Assembly (NCBI GenBank): GCA_016875165.1
Contig: VGSF01000036.1
Coordinates: 1-40,620 of the forward strand
DNA from: Deltaproteobacteria bacterium
GTDB lineage: Bacteria > Desulfobacterota > SM23-61
DNA length: 40,620 nucleotides
Reading direction: 5' to 3'
Below, in pieces: positions 1-8,184 of the stretch. Positions within the stretch are counted from its first letter, which is position 1, and the number at the start of each line of letters is the position of its first letter. The position numbers and the translations under genes are program-made. The notes below the pieces were generated by a model, which ran no database searches, had not been told where the DNA came from, and saw only the letters and a list, made by a program, of their open reading frames with translations.

Positions 1-14
1 CTACGTTCTGCTGC

Positions 15-72
15 GAGATTTTGCCCCGCAAGGCGGGGCTGCCGACCTCATTTTGGGGTCGGCTAAAATCTC
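15..72. other. Compact three-way-junction inverted-repeat element
   Basis: An outer stem GAGATTTT (15-22) pairs with AAAATCTC (65-72). It encloses two perfect hairpins: GCCCCGC/GCGGGGC (23-39, loop AAG) and GCCGACC/GGTCGGC (41-63). The fold is seen directly in the sequence. It could be a repetitive extragenic palindrome or a small structured RNA; nothing here decides between them. The rest of 73-514 holds no convincing gene, only a CCGCAGAG-type repeat remnant at 349-379. Confidence 0.45.
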
Positions 73-348
73 TCCGCTTCTCTACCTCCCTATGGATAAC
101 TCCTATTTTTCATTAAAATTTACCCACACGATTTGGAGAAGACCCTTAATTGTTTAGGAAATTCCTTTTTTAACTTTAGGCATTTTAGCTCACTTTAGGC
201 GCTTTAGTCACTTAACTTGTTCATAATGGCATGGATTATTGGCCCAAGGAGTTAGGCGCAAGAAGCGAATATTAAACTCTTTGAACCCTTGAACCCTGTT
301 TTTTAGAGGGTCAGGAGGATTAAGGCCAGGCAGGTAAAAACAAAAATT

Positions 349-379
349 AGCCACAGAGGGCACAGAGATCACAGAATTT
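349..379. repeat. Degenerate CACAGAG-type repeat fragment
   Basis: Three CACAGA units (CCACAGAGGGCACAGAGATC and on) match the degenerate form of the CCGCAGAG repeats found at 25678-25809 and 26548-26680. No matching inverted arm is seen nearby, so this looks like a solitary half. Confidence 0.4.
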
Positions 380-514
380 TTAAAACCATAATAACCTAAA
401 GGATTAGTGTCAAAAGTGATCCGCCTAAGACGGACTAAAGTTGAAAAAAGTAATTTCCTATACAATCAAGCTAATAGCTATTTGCTACTGGTAAAATTTA
501 CGCAGCAAAATTTC

Positions 515-607
515 TGGCGGAGAGAGCGGGATTCGAACCCGCGGTACACCTTTCGGCATACACTCGCTTAGCAGGCGAGCACCTTCGGCCAGCTCGGTCA
601 TCTCTCC
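515..607 (-). tRNA. tRNA-Ser (anticodon GCU)
   Basis: The reverse complement folds as a class II tRNA. The acceptor stem is GGAGAGA (607-601) with TCTCTCC (525-519), the discriminator is G, and CCA is encoded at 517-515. The anticodon loop CTGCTAA gives GCU, with a long serine-type variable arm and a T-loop GGTTCGAATCC. It lies on the same strand as the second tRNA-Ser and serS. A hairpin ATCCCGCC/GGCGGGAT (611-629) sits just upstream. Confidence 0.96.
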
Positions 608-610
608 GGG

Positions 611-629
611 ATCCCGCCTTCGGCGGGAT
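611..629. repeat. ATCCCGCC-NNN-GGCGGGAT palindrome
   Basis: A perfect 8-bp hairpin with a 3-nt loop directly 5' of tRNA-Ser(GCU). Near-identical copies are at 998-1016 (5' of the other tRNA-Ser) and 34034-34051, so it is a dispersed palindrome rather than a tRNA-specific signal. Confidence 0.6.
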
Positions 630-906
630 ACTTGTAGCAAATTAGTTTATAGCTTATGGCTCTTTGGAAATTTTATTTATTGGCAACCCCTATTCATTGG
701 GCGAACGTTAACCGTAAATTAAGTCTTAGGAAATTCATCCTCATTCTTTTGAGTTCTGATATATCTTGAAATTTTTAAACCTAAATCTCGTTTCCTGATG
801 TCGAGATAGGCCCTTCATCTTTGCTTTGTTAGCCCCTCTGGGGTGATATTTTAAGCTACAAGCTATTAGCTGTTTGCTATTGGTAAAATTTGCGCAGCAA
901 ATTTTC

Positions 907-994
907 TGGCGGAGGGAGTAGGATTCGAACCCACGTCCCCTTTCGGGGAAACGGTTTTCAAGACCGCCGCCATCGACCACTCGGCCATCCCTCC
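907..994 (-). tRNA. tRNA-Ser (anticodon UGA)
   Basis: The reverse complement starts GGAGGGA (994-988), ends TCCCTCC plus G and has an encoded CCA (909-907). The anticodon loop CTTGAAA gives UGA. The extra arm TTTCCCCGAAAGGGGA is the long serine type. Its 3' flank (854-906) closely resembles the 3' flank of the other tRNA-Ser (473-514), and both 5' flanks carry the same GC-rich hairpin (998-1016 here). Confidence 0.96.
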
Positions 995-997
995 GAG

Positions 998-1016
998 ATC
1001 CCGCCACTGGCGGGAT
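998..1016. repeat. ATCCCGCC-NNN-GGCGGGAT palindrome
   Basis: Second copy of the palindrome seen at 611-629, again immediately 5' of a tRNA-Ser gene on the minus strand. Confidence 0.6.
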
Positions 1017-1102
1017 ATATTTAGCTATTAGCCAGTAGCTTTTGGCTTTGTTGAACTCCTTTTTCTATCCCGCCTGCGGCTGAATGCCTATGCCCTATTG
1101 CC

Positions 1103-2389
1103 TTAAGCCTTTAACCTTTTTTCCATTTTCTCTACGCCTCCCATGTAATGCCTTAACACCTCAGGAATAATCACGCTTCCGTCTTCCTGCTGGTAATTCT
1201 CCAGAATGGCCACCAGCGTACGACCGATGGCCAGGCCCGAACCATTGAGGGTATGCACGAATTCCGTTCCTTTCTTCCCCTTGGGTCGGTAACGGATGTT
1301 CGCCCGTCGCGCCTGAAAATCTTCAAAGTTGCTGCAGGAGGATATTTCCTTGTAAGTCCCTTGTCCAGGAAGCCACGCTTCCAGGTCATAAGTCTTGGCA
1401 GCTGAAAAGCCCAGGTCTCCGGTGCACAACATCACCACCCGGTATGGAATATTAAGACGCTTTAACACCTCTTCAGCATCCCTGGTCAGGCTTTCCAGCT
1501 CTTCGTAGGATGTCTCCGGGGTAGTAAATTTCACCAGTTCTACTTTGTTAAACTGATGCTGCCGGATCAGTCCCCGGGTATCTTTCCCGTAGGACCCCGC
1601 TTCTTTGCGGAAACAGGGGGTATGGGCCGTGTAATAAAGGGGAAGATCATCCTCTGTCAATATCTCATCCTGGTGAATATTGGTTAAGGGAACTTCAGCC
1701 GTGGGGATCAAAAAATAATCCGGATCGCTGAGCTTGAATAAATCCTCCTCAAATTTGGGAAGCTGACCAGTCCCGGTCATTGCCCGGCGGTTTACCAGGA
1801 TGGGCGGCAGAACTTCACGATAGCTGTGCGCACCCGTGTGCAGGTTCAGCATGAAATTCATCAGGGCTCTTTCCATCCTGGCTCCCCCGTCTTTATACAG
1901 GGTAAACCGCGCTCCGGCGATCTTCGCCCCCCGGTTGAAGTCCAGAATATCTAAATCCTCCCCGATTTCCCAGTGCGGCCGGGGGGCAAAAGAAAAATTC
2001 GGGAGGTTCCCCCACCTGCGCACTTCCAGGTTATTGGCCTCGCCCTGGCCGATCTCCACACTCTCATGAGGGATGTTGGGGAGCACCATCAGGAGATTGC
2101 GCAGGTCTTTTTCTTGGGCGCTCAGTCTTGTTTCCAGGTCCTTGATCCGGGAAGAGACATCTTTCATCCGGGAAATCTCCTGAGAAGCTTCCCTTTTTTT
2201 TTTCTTCTTCTCCGCGATCAAATCGGAAGCCTGGTTGCGCTGGGCGCGCAGGGATTCGGCTTCCTGCATAATTTCCAGGCGCTCTGAATCCAATCGGATG
2301 AAGAGATCCCAGTCAATGGCCTCCCCCCGCCGGCCAATCTTTTCCTTTACTTCCTTAAGGTGTTCGCGAACGAATTTCAAGTCAAGCAC
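1103..2389 (-). CDS. serS: Seryl-tRNA synthetase
   Basis: Charges tRNA-Ser (and tRNA-Sec where present) with serine in the cytoplasm. The protein has the N-terminal long coiled-coil arm (about residues 30-100, rich in E, K and R) and then the class II catalytic core. The core carries the segment TAEVPLTN, the motif-2 region [20 protein letters not shown] and the motif-3 end [20 protein letters not shown] chose GTG at 2389, giving [10 protein letters not shown], the usual family start. It has a purine-rich AGAAGGA 8-9 nt upstream; an ATG at 2419 would add ten atypical residues. Length is 428 aa, normal for the family. Two cognate tRNA-Ser genes follow on the same strand. Confidence 0.96.
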   Translation of the reverse strand: MLDLKFVREHLKEVKEKIGRRGEAIDWDLFIRLDSERLEIMQEAESLRAQRNQASDLIAEKKKKKREASQEISRMKDVSSRIKDLETRLSAQEKDLRNLLMVLPNIPHESVEIGQGEANNLEVRRWGNLPNFSFAPRPHWEIGEDLDILDFNRGAKIAGARFTLYKDGGARMERALMNFMLNLHTGAHSYREVLPPILVNRRAMTGTGQLPKFEEDLFKLSDPDYFLIPTAEVPLTNIHQDEILTEDDLPLYYTAHTPCFRKEAGSYGKDTRGLIRQHQFNKVELVKFTTPETSYEELESLTRDAEEVLKRLNIPYRVVMLCTGDLGFSAAKTYDLEAWLPGQGTYKEISSCSNFEDFQARRANIRYRPKGKKGTEFVHTLNGSGLAIGRTLVAILENYQQEDGSVIIPEVLRHYMGGVEKMEKRLKA

Positions 2390-2482
2390 AATAACATTCC
2401 TTCTGGCCGAACCTTCCATTTACGCAACACTTTTTTATTTTTGGCCGATAATCCATAATCTTTTCTGATTTTAGATTTGAGA

Positions 2483-2638
2483 TTGATGATCTCGTAAAAA
2501 GTCGTCAAAGGGTCATTGCGAGCGCCAGCGAAGCAATCTCGTTTTTATAAGTGCCCGAAAATACAAGATTGCTTCGTCGTCCCGCAAATGCGGAACTCCT
2601 CGCAATGACAAGAACAGGACTTTTTACGAATCCATCAA
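2483..2638. repeat. Dispersed inverted-repeat element, copy A
   Basis: The ends are imperfect inverted repeats built on CTCGTAAAAAGTC (left) and GACTTTTTACGA (right). The interior is a different module from the other copies: GTCATTGCGAGCGCC near 2512 with an inverted partner ending CTCGCAATGAC near 2609. The element has no coding capacity and abuts copy B. Confidence 0.75.
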
Positions 2639-2640
2639 GA

Positions 2641-2822
2641 TTGATGATCTCGCAAAAATTCTATAAATGCCCTTTTCCGTCATTCCAGCCCCGATTTTCA
2701 TCGGGATAAACTCCAGCCGGAATCAAGTATTTTCAAATGCTTATAAATACCCTGGACTCCGGTTTTCACCTGTCTGCCAGGCACAGGCAGGCCGGAGTGA
2801 CGACTTTTTACGAGGTCATTGA
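2641..2822. repeat. Dispersed inverted-repeat element, copy B
   Basis: Same terminal module as copy A, with interior ATTCCRGC/GCCGGAAT and TCCGGTTTTCACC arms. The right 61 nt (about 2752-2812) are the exact reverse complement of the left part of copy C near 18.6 kb, and the left part is nearly identical to the right part of copy C. B and C are therefore the same element inserted in opposite orientations. The space 2823-3074 holds nothing recognisable. Confidence 0.8.
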
Positions 2823-3074
2823 GATTGAAGTTTTTATTTTTTCCAATCTACAATCTGCGATCTGCACTCCGAAATCATTTTTAGCATCCGGCTATCATTG
2901 CAAAATTACCAATGGCCAATGAGCAATGGATAAATTAGCAAAGAAAAAAGAGTTCGTTACGGGAACTGTTTATCGCTCATTCCTCATTGCAATGAACATT
3001 TTGCAATGATTTTTTACTAAGTTATCATTTCATTAGCCGGGAGTCAACTCTGAAAGGTGAAAAACACCGGGGAT

Positions 3075-3692
3075 TCATTGGCGGGCGGCTGATTTTTTCC
3101 TCTTCCAAAGAAAATACGCCAGAGCGGCTACTATGCCCAGCACCGCTCCAGCCTTGAGGAGAAAATCGATGCGGGTGAAGAGTTCGGTTAGCCAGCCGAT
3201 ATTCGCCCCAAAGAAATATCCCAGAAGAATAAGGAGGGGCACCATGATGAGAGCGGCCAGGGTGTCGAGGAATAAAAACTTTCCGGGCTTCATGCCCATC
3301 GTCCCTGCTGCCAGGAAGGCGGCCACCCGGAAACCAGATATAAACCTGGCGATGAAAATGGTTTTACTCCCATGATCACGAAAGAATTGCTTGGCCCGTT
3401 CCAGGCGACTTTCGGAGAAGATTTTCCGCATATGCCGATGGGTGATAATACCCTGCCCCCATTTCCTCCCGATGGAATACATGGCCATATCCCCGGTTAT
3501 AACCCCTGCGAATAGAGTGGCCAGCGTGGGATAAAAACGGATAATCCCCTGGTATATTAAGAATCCCCCGGCGAGCAGAGTAATTTCTTCCGGGATAGGC
3601 AGGCCCAATCCGCAAAGAAAAAGGATCAGGAATAATCCGGCGTAGATGAAATGTTCAGAATAGTTGATGAGGAAAATGACTGAATCAGGCAA
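3075..3692 (-). CDS. DedA family membrane protein
   Basis: A 205-aa integral membrane protein of the DedA/SNARE-associated (PF09335) family. This family is implicated in lipid carrier recycling and membrane homeostasis at the inner membrane. Family features are the early hydrophobic stretch followed by GLGLPIPEE (acidic/Pro membrane re-entrant motif), the segment GDMAMYSIGRKWG, the central ARFISGFRVAAFLAAGTMGM resembling the R-x3-G-x-R motif, and at least four hydrophobic segments. The C-terminus is basic (WKRKKSAARQ). It lies 23 nt downstream of the LapA-domain gene on the same strand, suggesting a two-gene operon. The specific substrate cannot be read from sequence. Confidence 0.9.
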   Translation of the reverse strand: MPDSVIFLINYSEHFIYAGLFLILFLCGLGLPIPEEITLLAGGFLIYQGIIRFYPTLATLFAGVITGDMAMYSIGRKWGQGIITHRHMRKIFSESRLERAKQFFRDHGSKTIFIARFISGFRVAAFLAAGTMGMKPGKFLFLDTLAALIMVPLLILLGYFFGANIGWLTELFTRIDFLLKAGAVLGIVAALAYFLWKRKKSAARQ

Positions 3693-3715
3693 GGTTCCTC
3701 TTGCTCCTATTGTGG

Positions 3716-4051
3716 TCAGCCCCGGGCAAGGGGAGGCGTTGGGCCTTCTGGCGGTTCTGTTGAAGGTTCAGATTTTTCCTCCTGCGGAAGCTTTAGTTCG
3801 ATGTCTTCCTGCAAGGCTTTAACCCGTTCACTTAATTCGCGGGCTTTTGCCCGGAGTTTCCTCCTCTCTCCCCACCCCGCTGAGAACCCCGCGGCCATCC
3901 CTGCCACAAGAGAAGTTAGAATCAAAAGGAACAGGGGAAAAGAACCCGAGTTCCATCCGAAGAAATAGCGAAGCGAGATTTCCTGGCGGTTTAAAGTGCA
4001 GAAAGTCGCTGCGATGATGATGAAGAGGATGATAAGAACAATCTTGGTCAA
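3716..4051 (-). CDS. LapA-domain (DUF1049) small membrane protein
   Basis: A 111-aa protein with two N-terminal membrane segments (about residues 3-18 and 38-60) separated by the short NRQEISLRYFFGW stretch typical of the LapA/DUF1049 domain (PF06305). A cytoplasmic coiled coil follows (about 65-90, RRKLRAKARELSERVKALQ) and then a Pro/Glu-rich tail. In E. coli the LapA domain works with LapB in LPS assembly control. No lapB is present here, so the role is inferred only from the domain. It is probably co-transcribed with the dedA-type gene 23 nt downstream. Confidence 0.82.
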   Translation of the reverse strand: MTKIVLIILFIIIAATFCTLNRQEISLRYFFGWNSGSFPLFLLILTSLVAGMAAGFSAGWGERRKLRAKARELSERVKALQEDIELKLPQEEKSEPSTEPPEGPTPPLARG

Positions 4052-4164
4052 TGTAAAACCGCCCTTAAGGTCATTTGCATTGAACAGCCGACGTTTAGAA
4101 AGATACCAAGAGTTTCAAGAAGGTGTCAATCTTTTTCTAACAGGTGCGGACAGCATGGCAAGGG

Positions 4165-4475
4165 GTAACCCTTCAGTCACGGGTGGGTGGCCAAGGTCGG
4201 ATGAGGAGAGGTTCGGCGTAAAGGCCAAGGGCGCCCATGGCCGGGGGGCCAGTCCAGTCCGCTTGGAACCATGAGGCGCTGATTTCTCCGTGGATGGGGC
4301 GGGGCTGACGCCTACCGCCTCCTCCGGCGGAGGTTCAGTGAGTACGCCATGAACAGGGATATCCCAGCCGATGCTTCCGGCGCGTACCGGCCTGGCCCCC
4401 CGGCCAAAACAAAATCTTTGCCAGGGTTAGTTCCTCCGATATTCCTGTCATAGCCACTCGTGACTGAAGGGTTAC
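4165..4475. mobile_element. 311-bp MITE-like element, IS66-type ends, with 8-bp target duplication
   Basis: The left end GTAACCCTTCAGTCACG (4165-4181) is a perfect inverted repeat of 4459-4475; the match extends to 21 of 22 nt. A perfect direct repeat GGCAAGGG flanks it immediately on both sides (4157-4164 and 4476-4483), the signature of transposition. Inside is a nested perfect 15-bp inverted repeat (TGGCCGGGGGGCCAG at 4238-4252, partner at 4392-4406). It contains no plausible transposase. GTAA tips plus an 8-bp duplication match IS66-family habits (established knowledge); the assignment is inference. It lies about 110 nt upstream of the peptide transporter operon. Confidence 0.85.
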
Positions 4476-4593
4476 GGCAAGGGCAATTATTTCATTGCCT
4501 TGAATAAACCTTTGTGCTATAAATTATCACTTCATTCTGAAGTGAGGAATAAGCTGGCCAAGATCGAGGGAGTTTTCCAAAGAATTCCAACAC

Positions 4594-5523
4594 GTGGTTT
4601 TTCCTGTGAAGTCTTATATTTTAAAAAGGTTATTTCATTCCATTTTCGTACTTGTCGGCATCTCGTTGGTGGTTTTCATCATTCTCCACCTCACCGGCGA
4701 CCCGGCAGCCTTGCTGATGCCCATGGACGCCACACCGGAGCAGGTCGCTCAATTCCGTAAGGAGATGGGCTTCACTGACCCGATCATTGTGCAGTACTGG
4801 CGCTTCTTCAAAGGAACCCTAATGGGTGATTTCGGACAGTCCTTTCGCCACAGCCAGCCCGCTCTGGACCTGGTCATGGAGCGAATGCCGGCCACCATCC
4901 AACTGACTGCCGCCGCCATGTTTATCGCCCTTCTCGTGGCCATCCCCGTGGGGATTATCTCGGCGATCCGCCGTAACTCCATTTTGGATCATATCGGAAT
5001 GACCGGCGCCCTCTTAGGGCAGTCAACCCCCGTATTCTGGCTGGGGATCATGCTTATCCTGATCTTTTCCGTAAACCTCCAGTGGTTTCCTTCCTCCGGG
5101 CGAGGCGGTATTCAAAACCTGGTCCTTCCCGCCATCACCCTGGGAATGTTCACCATGGCCCGGACCGCGAGAATGATGCGCTCCAGCATGTTGGAGGTTC
5201 TCGGGCAGGAATACATGAAAACCGCCAAGGCCAAAGGACTTACTCCCAGGGCCGTGATCCTTAAACACGCCTTGAAGAATGCCTCCATCCCCGTCGTAAC
5301 CATTGTAGGCATGGAACTGGGAACACTCTTGGGCGGAGCGGTGATCACCGAGACCATCTTTGCCTGGCCGGGGGTAGGGCGCTTAGCCGTGCAGGCCATT
5401 TACAATCGGGACTATCCAGTAGTTCAGGCGGCAGTTTTTATATTGGCGGCCATTTTCGTCCTGGTGAATTTAATAGTGGATATACTTTATACTTACCTGG
5501 ATCCCCGGGTAAAACTGAAATGA
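4594..5523 (+). CDS. Peptide/nickel-type ABC transporter permease (DppB/OppB family)
   Basis: Inner-membrane permease of a dipeptide/oligopeptide ABC importer. The N-terminus SYILKRLFHSIFVLVGISLVV is typical of the first subunit. It has six predicted membrane segments and the EAA loop region near residues 200-235 (EYMKTAKAKGLTPRAVILKH), which contacts the ATPase, and ends LDPRVKLK as family members do. Length is 309 aa. The start is GTG at 4594; GTG at 4606 (MKSYILKRL) fits the family equally well, and neither has a strong ribosome site. It is followed 16 nt later by the second permease and then the binding protein. No ATP-binding subunits are encoded nearby. Confidence 0.92.
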   Translation: MVFPVKSYILKRLFHSIFVLVGISLVVFIILHLTGDPAALLMPMDATPEQVAQFRKEMGFTDPIIVQYWRFFKGTLMGDFGQSFRHSQPALDLVMERMPATIQLTAAAMFIALLVAIPVGIISAIRRNSILDHIGMTGALLGQSTPVFWLGIMLILIFSVNLQWFPSSGRGGIQNLVLPAITLGMFTMARTARMMRSSMLEVLGQEYMKTAKAKGLTPRAVILKHALKNASIPVVTIVGMELGTLLGGAVITETIFAWPGVGRLAVQAIYNRDYPVVQAAVFILAAIFVLVNLIVDILYTYLDPRVKLK

Positions 5524-5539
5524 AGAAGCGTTGGCATCA

Positions 5540-6457
5540 ATGAGAATTGTGGAAACTACAGCCAAAACCGCGGACTTTGCCGAATGGGAACAAAGAGCAA
5601 CCCGATGGCGCAAAGTCCTCGGCAAATTAAAGGAAAACAAAGGAGCCGTTTTTGGTCTGATCATGGTCCTTTTTGTTGTTGCCTCTGGGATTTTTGCCCC
5701 CTTACTCGCTCCCCATGACCCAATTTACCAGGATGTGGAAAAAAGGCTGCATCCCCCTATTGGCCAAACAGGAGCTGATCCCCGCCATATCCTGGGCACT
5801 GACCACCTCGGCCGGGACATCGTCAGCCGGCTGATCTACGGGGCCAGAATATCCCTGGTGGTAAGCATTTCAGCCGTGGCTTTTTCCGCTGTTCTCGGGA
5901 CTATTATCGGCTTGCTTTCGGGGTTCTACGGGGGAAAGGTGGACAGCATCTTCATGCGCCTGGCCGATGTGCAATTGGCCTTTCCGTTTATTCTTCTGGC
6001 CATTGCCATTATTGCCGTGCTGGGGTCCAACTTGCAGAATATAATAATCGTCCTGGCAATCACCGGGTGGGTGATCTATGCCCGGGTAGTCCGGGCCGAA
6101 GTCCTTTCCTTGAAGGAGAAGGAATATATAACTGCTGTCCGGGCGCTGGGCGGGTCCAACGGCAGGATCATTTTCAAGCACCTGTTCCCCAACGTCATTC
6201 CGCCCTGCATCGTTATTGTTACACTGGAGATGGCCCGCATGATTATCATGGAAGCGGCTCTCAGCTTTTTGGGTTTAGGAATTCAGCCTCCCACCCCGAC
6301 CTGGGGTGGAATGCTGGCCGATGGCCGGGTGTATCTGGTAACATCCTGGTGGCTGGCCACATTTCCCGGGCTGGTGATCATGCTGGTGGTTCTTGGGATA
6401 AATCTCCTGGGAAACTGGCTCCGGGACATTCTTGACCCACGGTTGACGCAGCTGTAG
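5540..6457 (+). CDS. Peptide/nickel-type ABC transporter permease (DppC/OppC family)
   Basis: Second permease of the peptide importer. After a soluble N-terminus (RWRKVLGKLKENKGAVFGL) come the first membrane helix, the periplasmic segment with HILGTDHLGRDIVSRLIYGAR (a DppC/OppC hallmark), five more membrane helices, and the EAA loop around EYITAVRALGGSNGRIIFKH. It ends NWLRDILDPRLTQL, the canonical C-terminus. ATG at 5540 is preferred to a TTG at 5531. It starts 16 nt after the first permease gene and is evidently in the same operon. Confidence 0.92.
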   Translation: MRIVETTAKTADFAEWEQRATRWRKVLGKLKENKGAVFGLIMVLFVVASGIFAPLLAPHDPIYQDVEKRLHPPIGQTGADPRHILGTDHLGRDIVSRLIYGARISLVVSISAVAFSAVLGTIIGLLSGFYGGKVDSIFMRLADVQLAFPFILLAIAIIAVLGSNLQNIIIVLAITGWVIYARVVRAEVLSLKEKEYITAVRALGGSNGRIIFKHLFPNVIPPCIVIVTLEMARMIIMEAALSFLGLGIQPPTPTWGGMLADGRVYLVTSWWLATFPGLVIMLVVLGINLLGNWLRDILDPRLTQL

Positions 6458-6590
6458 AAGAGGTAAAAGTTTAGAGGTTAGGCGTGATGGGTGAAAGGAC
6501 CCGGAAAAAATAGGGTTGCAAGTCGCAGGTTTAAATCTGCAAGTTGAATAAGCTTTTAGGAAGAAAATAAACGAGAAGGAGGATGGTTGT

Positions 6591-8102
6591 ATGAAAAAAG
6601 GATTTTTGTTATTGCTTTCCCTGTTGTTTGTGGCACTGGCTTTCAGCCCGGCAAACGCATCCCGGGATAAGGACACCGTGGTGCTTGTTCAAGGCGTAGA
6701 TCCCACCACCATGGACCCCCACAACCATATGGAAACCCCGGCCTGGAATGTGCACATCCAGCTTTTTGACACTCTCCTGCAGAGAACTCCGGATATTAAG
6801 AGGGAGAACCTTCTGGCCGAATCACACCGGCTGGTCAACGATAAGACCTGGGAGTTCAAGGTTCGCAAAGGGGTTAAATTTCACAATGGAGAAGACCTCA
6901 AAGCAGAAAATTTCAAATTCACATTCGAGCGGATGGCCGACCCCAAACTAAAACTCAGACAAACTGTCTTCCAGGGGGTGATTGAGCGGGTGGAAGTGAT
7001 GGACGATTATACCTTCCGCATCCACACAAAAGATCCCTATCCGGTGATGGAGGCCATACTGTGCATTTACGGCCAGCCTCTTCCTCTCAAATATTTCCAG
7101 GAAAAGGGGCCGGCCCACTTTGCCCTGAATCCAGTGGGGACAGGGCCTTACAAATTTGTCCGCTGGATAAAAGACGATCACATACTCCTGGAAGCCAATG
7201 AACAATATTTCCGCGGGGCGCCCAAGATCAAAAGAGTCATGATCCGCCCCATCCCGGAGGCCACGACCCGGGTCGCCGCCCTGCAAACCCAGGAAGCAGA
7301 TATAGTTGTGAACATTCCCCCCCACCTCATGCGCCTGATGAACTGGAAAGGACGCTCCTTTGTTTCCACCGTGCCCAGCGTGCGGGTAATCTTCGTGGCC
7401 TTTGACACGACCAAGGGAGGCCCTGTCGCCGATAAAAGGGTTCGCCAGGCCATAGCCATGGGAGCCGACTTGAAGACCAATATCAAAAAAGTCCTTGACG
7501 GCAATGGGGTCGTATTGGGATCCCCCTTCACCGAGAAGCATTTCGGTTACGATCCGGCAATCAAACCGTATGAATATAACCCTGAAAAAGCCAAGCAGCT
7601 TCTGGCCGAGGCCGGATATGCCAAGGGATTCGACCTTGTTCTCAATTCCCCCAGCGGGCGGTACCTGAACGATAAAGAGATGGCTGAAGCAACGGCTGGC
7701 GACCTGCGAAAAATTGGCATCAATGCTACTGTCAAAACTCATGAATGGGGAACCTACATGAACATGATGTATGGCCGTACCGCCGCTCCGGCTTATCTCC
7801 TGGGTTGGGGAAACACCAGCTTCGATGCTGACTTCACAATTTCTCCTCTGATGCGCACGGGAAAACTGCTCTCCGCCGTCTCCTTCCCCAAGCTGGATGA
7901 ATTGATTGATCAGGGGATTAGTACGATGGATCAGAAGAAACGGCTAAAGATTTATTCCGATGCGGCCAAGATCATCAGAGAGGAAGTTCCCTGGGCCTGG
8001 ACCTATCAGCAGGTGGACATTTACGGGGTGAACGAACGACTAAACTGGAAAGCCCGCACAGACGAGCGTCTGGTGGTTTACGACATGTCCTTCAAGAAAT
8101 AA
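6591..8102 (+). CDS. Extracellular solute-binding protein, family 5 (peptide type)
   Basis: Periplasmic receptor that delivers substrate to the two permeases encoded upstream. It has a clear signal peptide (MKKGFLLLLSLLFVALAFSPANA, cleavage about residue 23). The SBP_bac_5 fold follows, with the early segment VVLVQGVDPTTMDPH, then WEFKVRKGVKFHNGEDLKAENF and NPVGTGPYKFVRW, and the C-terminal lobe (YNPEKAKQLLAEAGY). Length of 503 aa is normal. A strong GAGAAGGAGG ribosome site precedes the ATG. The family binds peptides, nickel, heme or opines; the ligand cannot be told from the sequence. The 130-nt gap after the permeases suggests the receptor may have its own expression level. Confidence 0.93.
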   Translation: MKKGFLLLLSLLFVALAFSPANASRDKDTVVLVQGVDPTTMDPHNHMETPAWNVHIQLFDTLLQRTPDIKRENLLAESHRLVNDKTWEFKVRKGVKFHNGEDLKAENFKFTFERMADPKLKLRQTVFQGVIERVEVMDDYTFRIHTKDPYPVMEAILCIYGQPLPLKYFQEKGPAHFALNPVGTGPYKFVRWIKDDHILLEANEQYFRGAPKIKRVMIRPIPEATTRVAALQTQEADIVVNIPPHLMRLMNWKGRSFVSTVPSVRVIFVAFDTTKGGPVADKRVRQAIAMGADLKTNIKKVLDGNGVVLGSPFTEKHFGYDPAIKPYEYNPEKAKQLLAEAGYAKGFDLVLNSPSGRYLNDKEMAEATAGDLRKIGINATVKTHEWGTYMNMMYGRTAAPAYLLGWGNTSFDADFTISPLMRTGKLLSAVSFPKLDELIDQGISTMDQKKRLKIYSDAAKIIREEVPWAWTYQQVDIYGVNERLNWKARTDERLVVYDMSFKK

Positions 8103-8184
8103 GCGAAGTCTTTCACCGAAATGAAGGGCCGGGGGGACGGTCATCTTTTCCCTTCGGCTCTTTCTACCTTTCCCTCGACCGCCC

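Noticed and set aside
2483..2822. Adjacent palindromic repeats considered as a CRISPR array
   Set aside because: There are only two units with different interiors and no regular repeat-spacer pattern or cas genes.
3996..4274. 92-codon frame running into the MITE
   Set aside because: It crosses the end of the lapA-type gene and the left half of the transposable element, so it is not a conserved gene.
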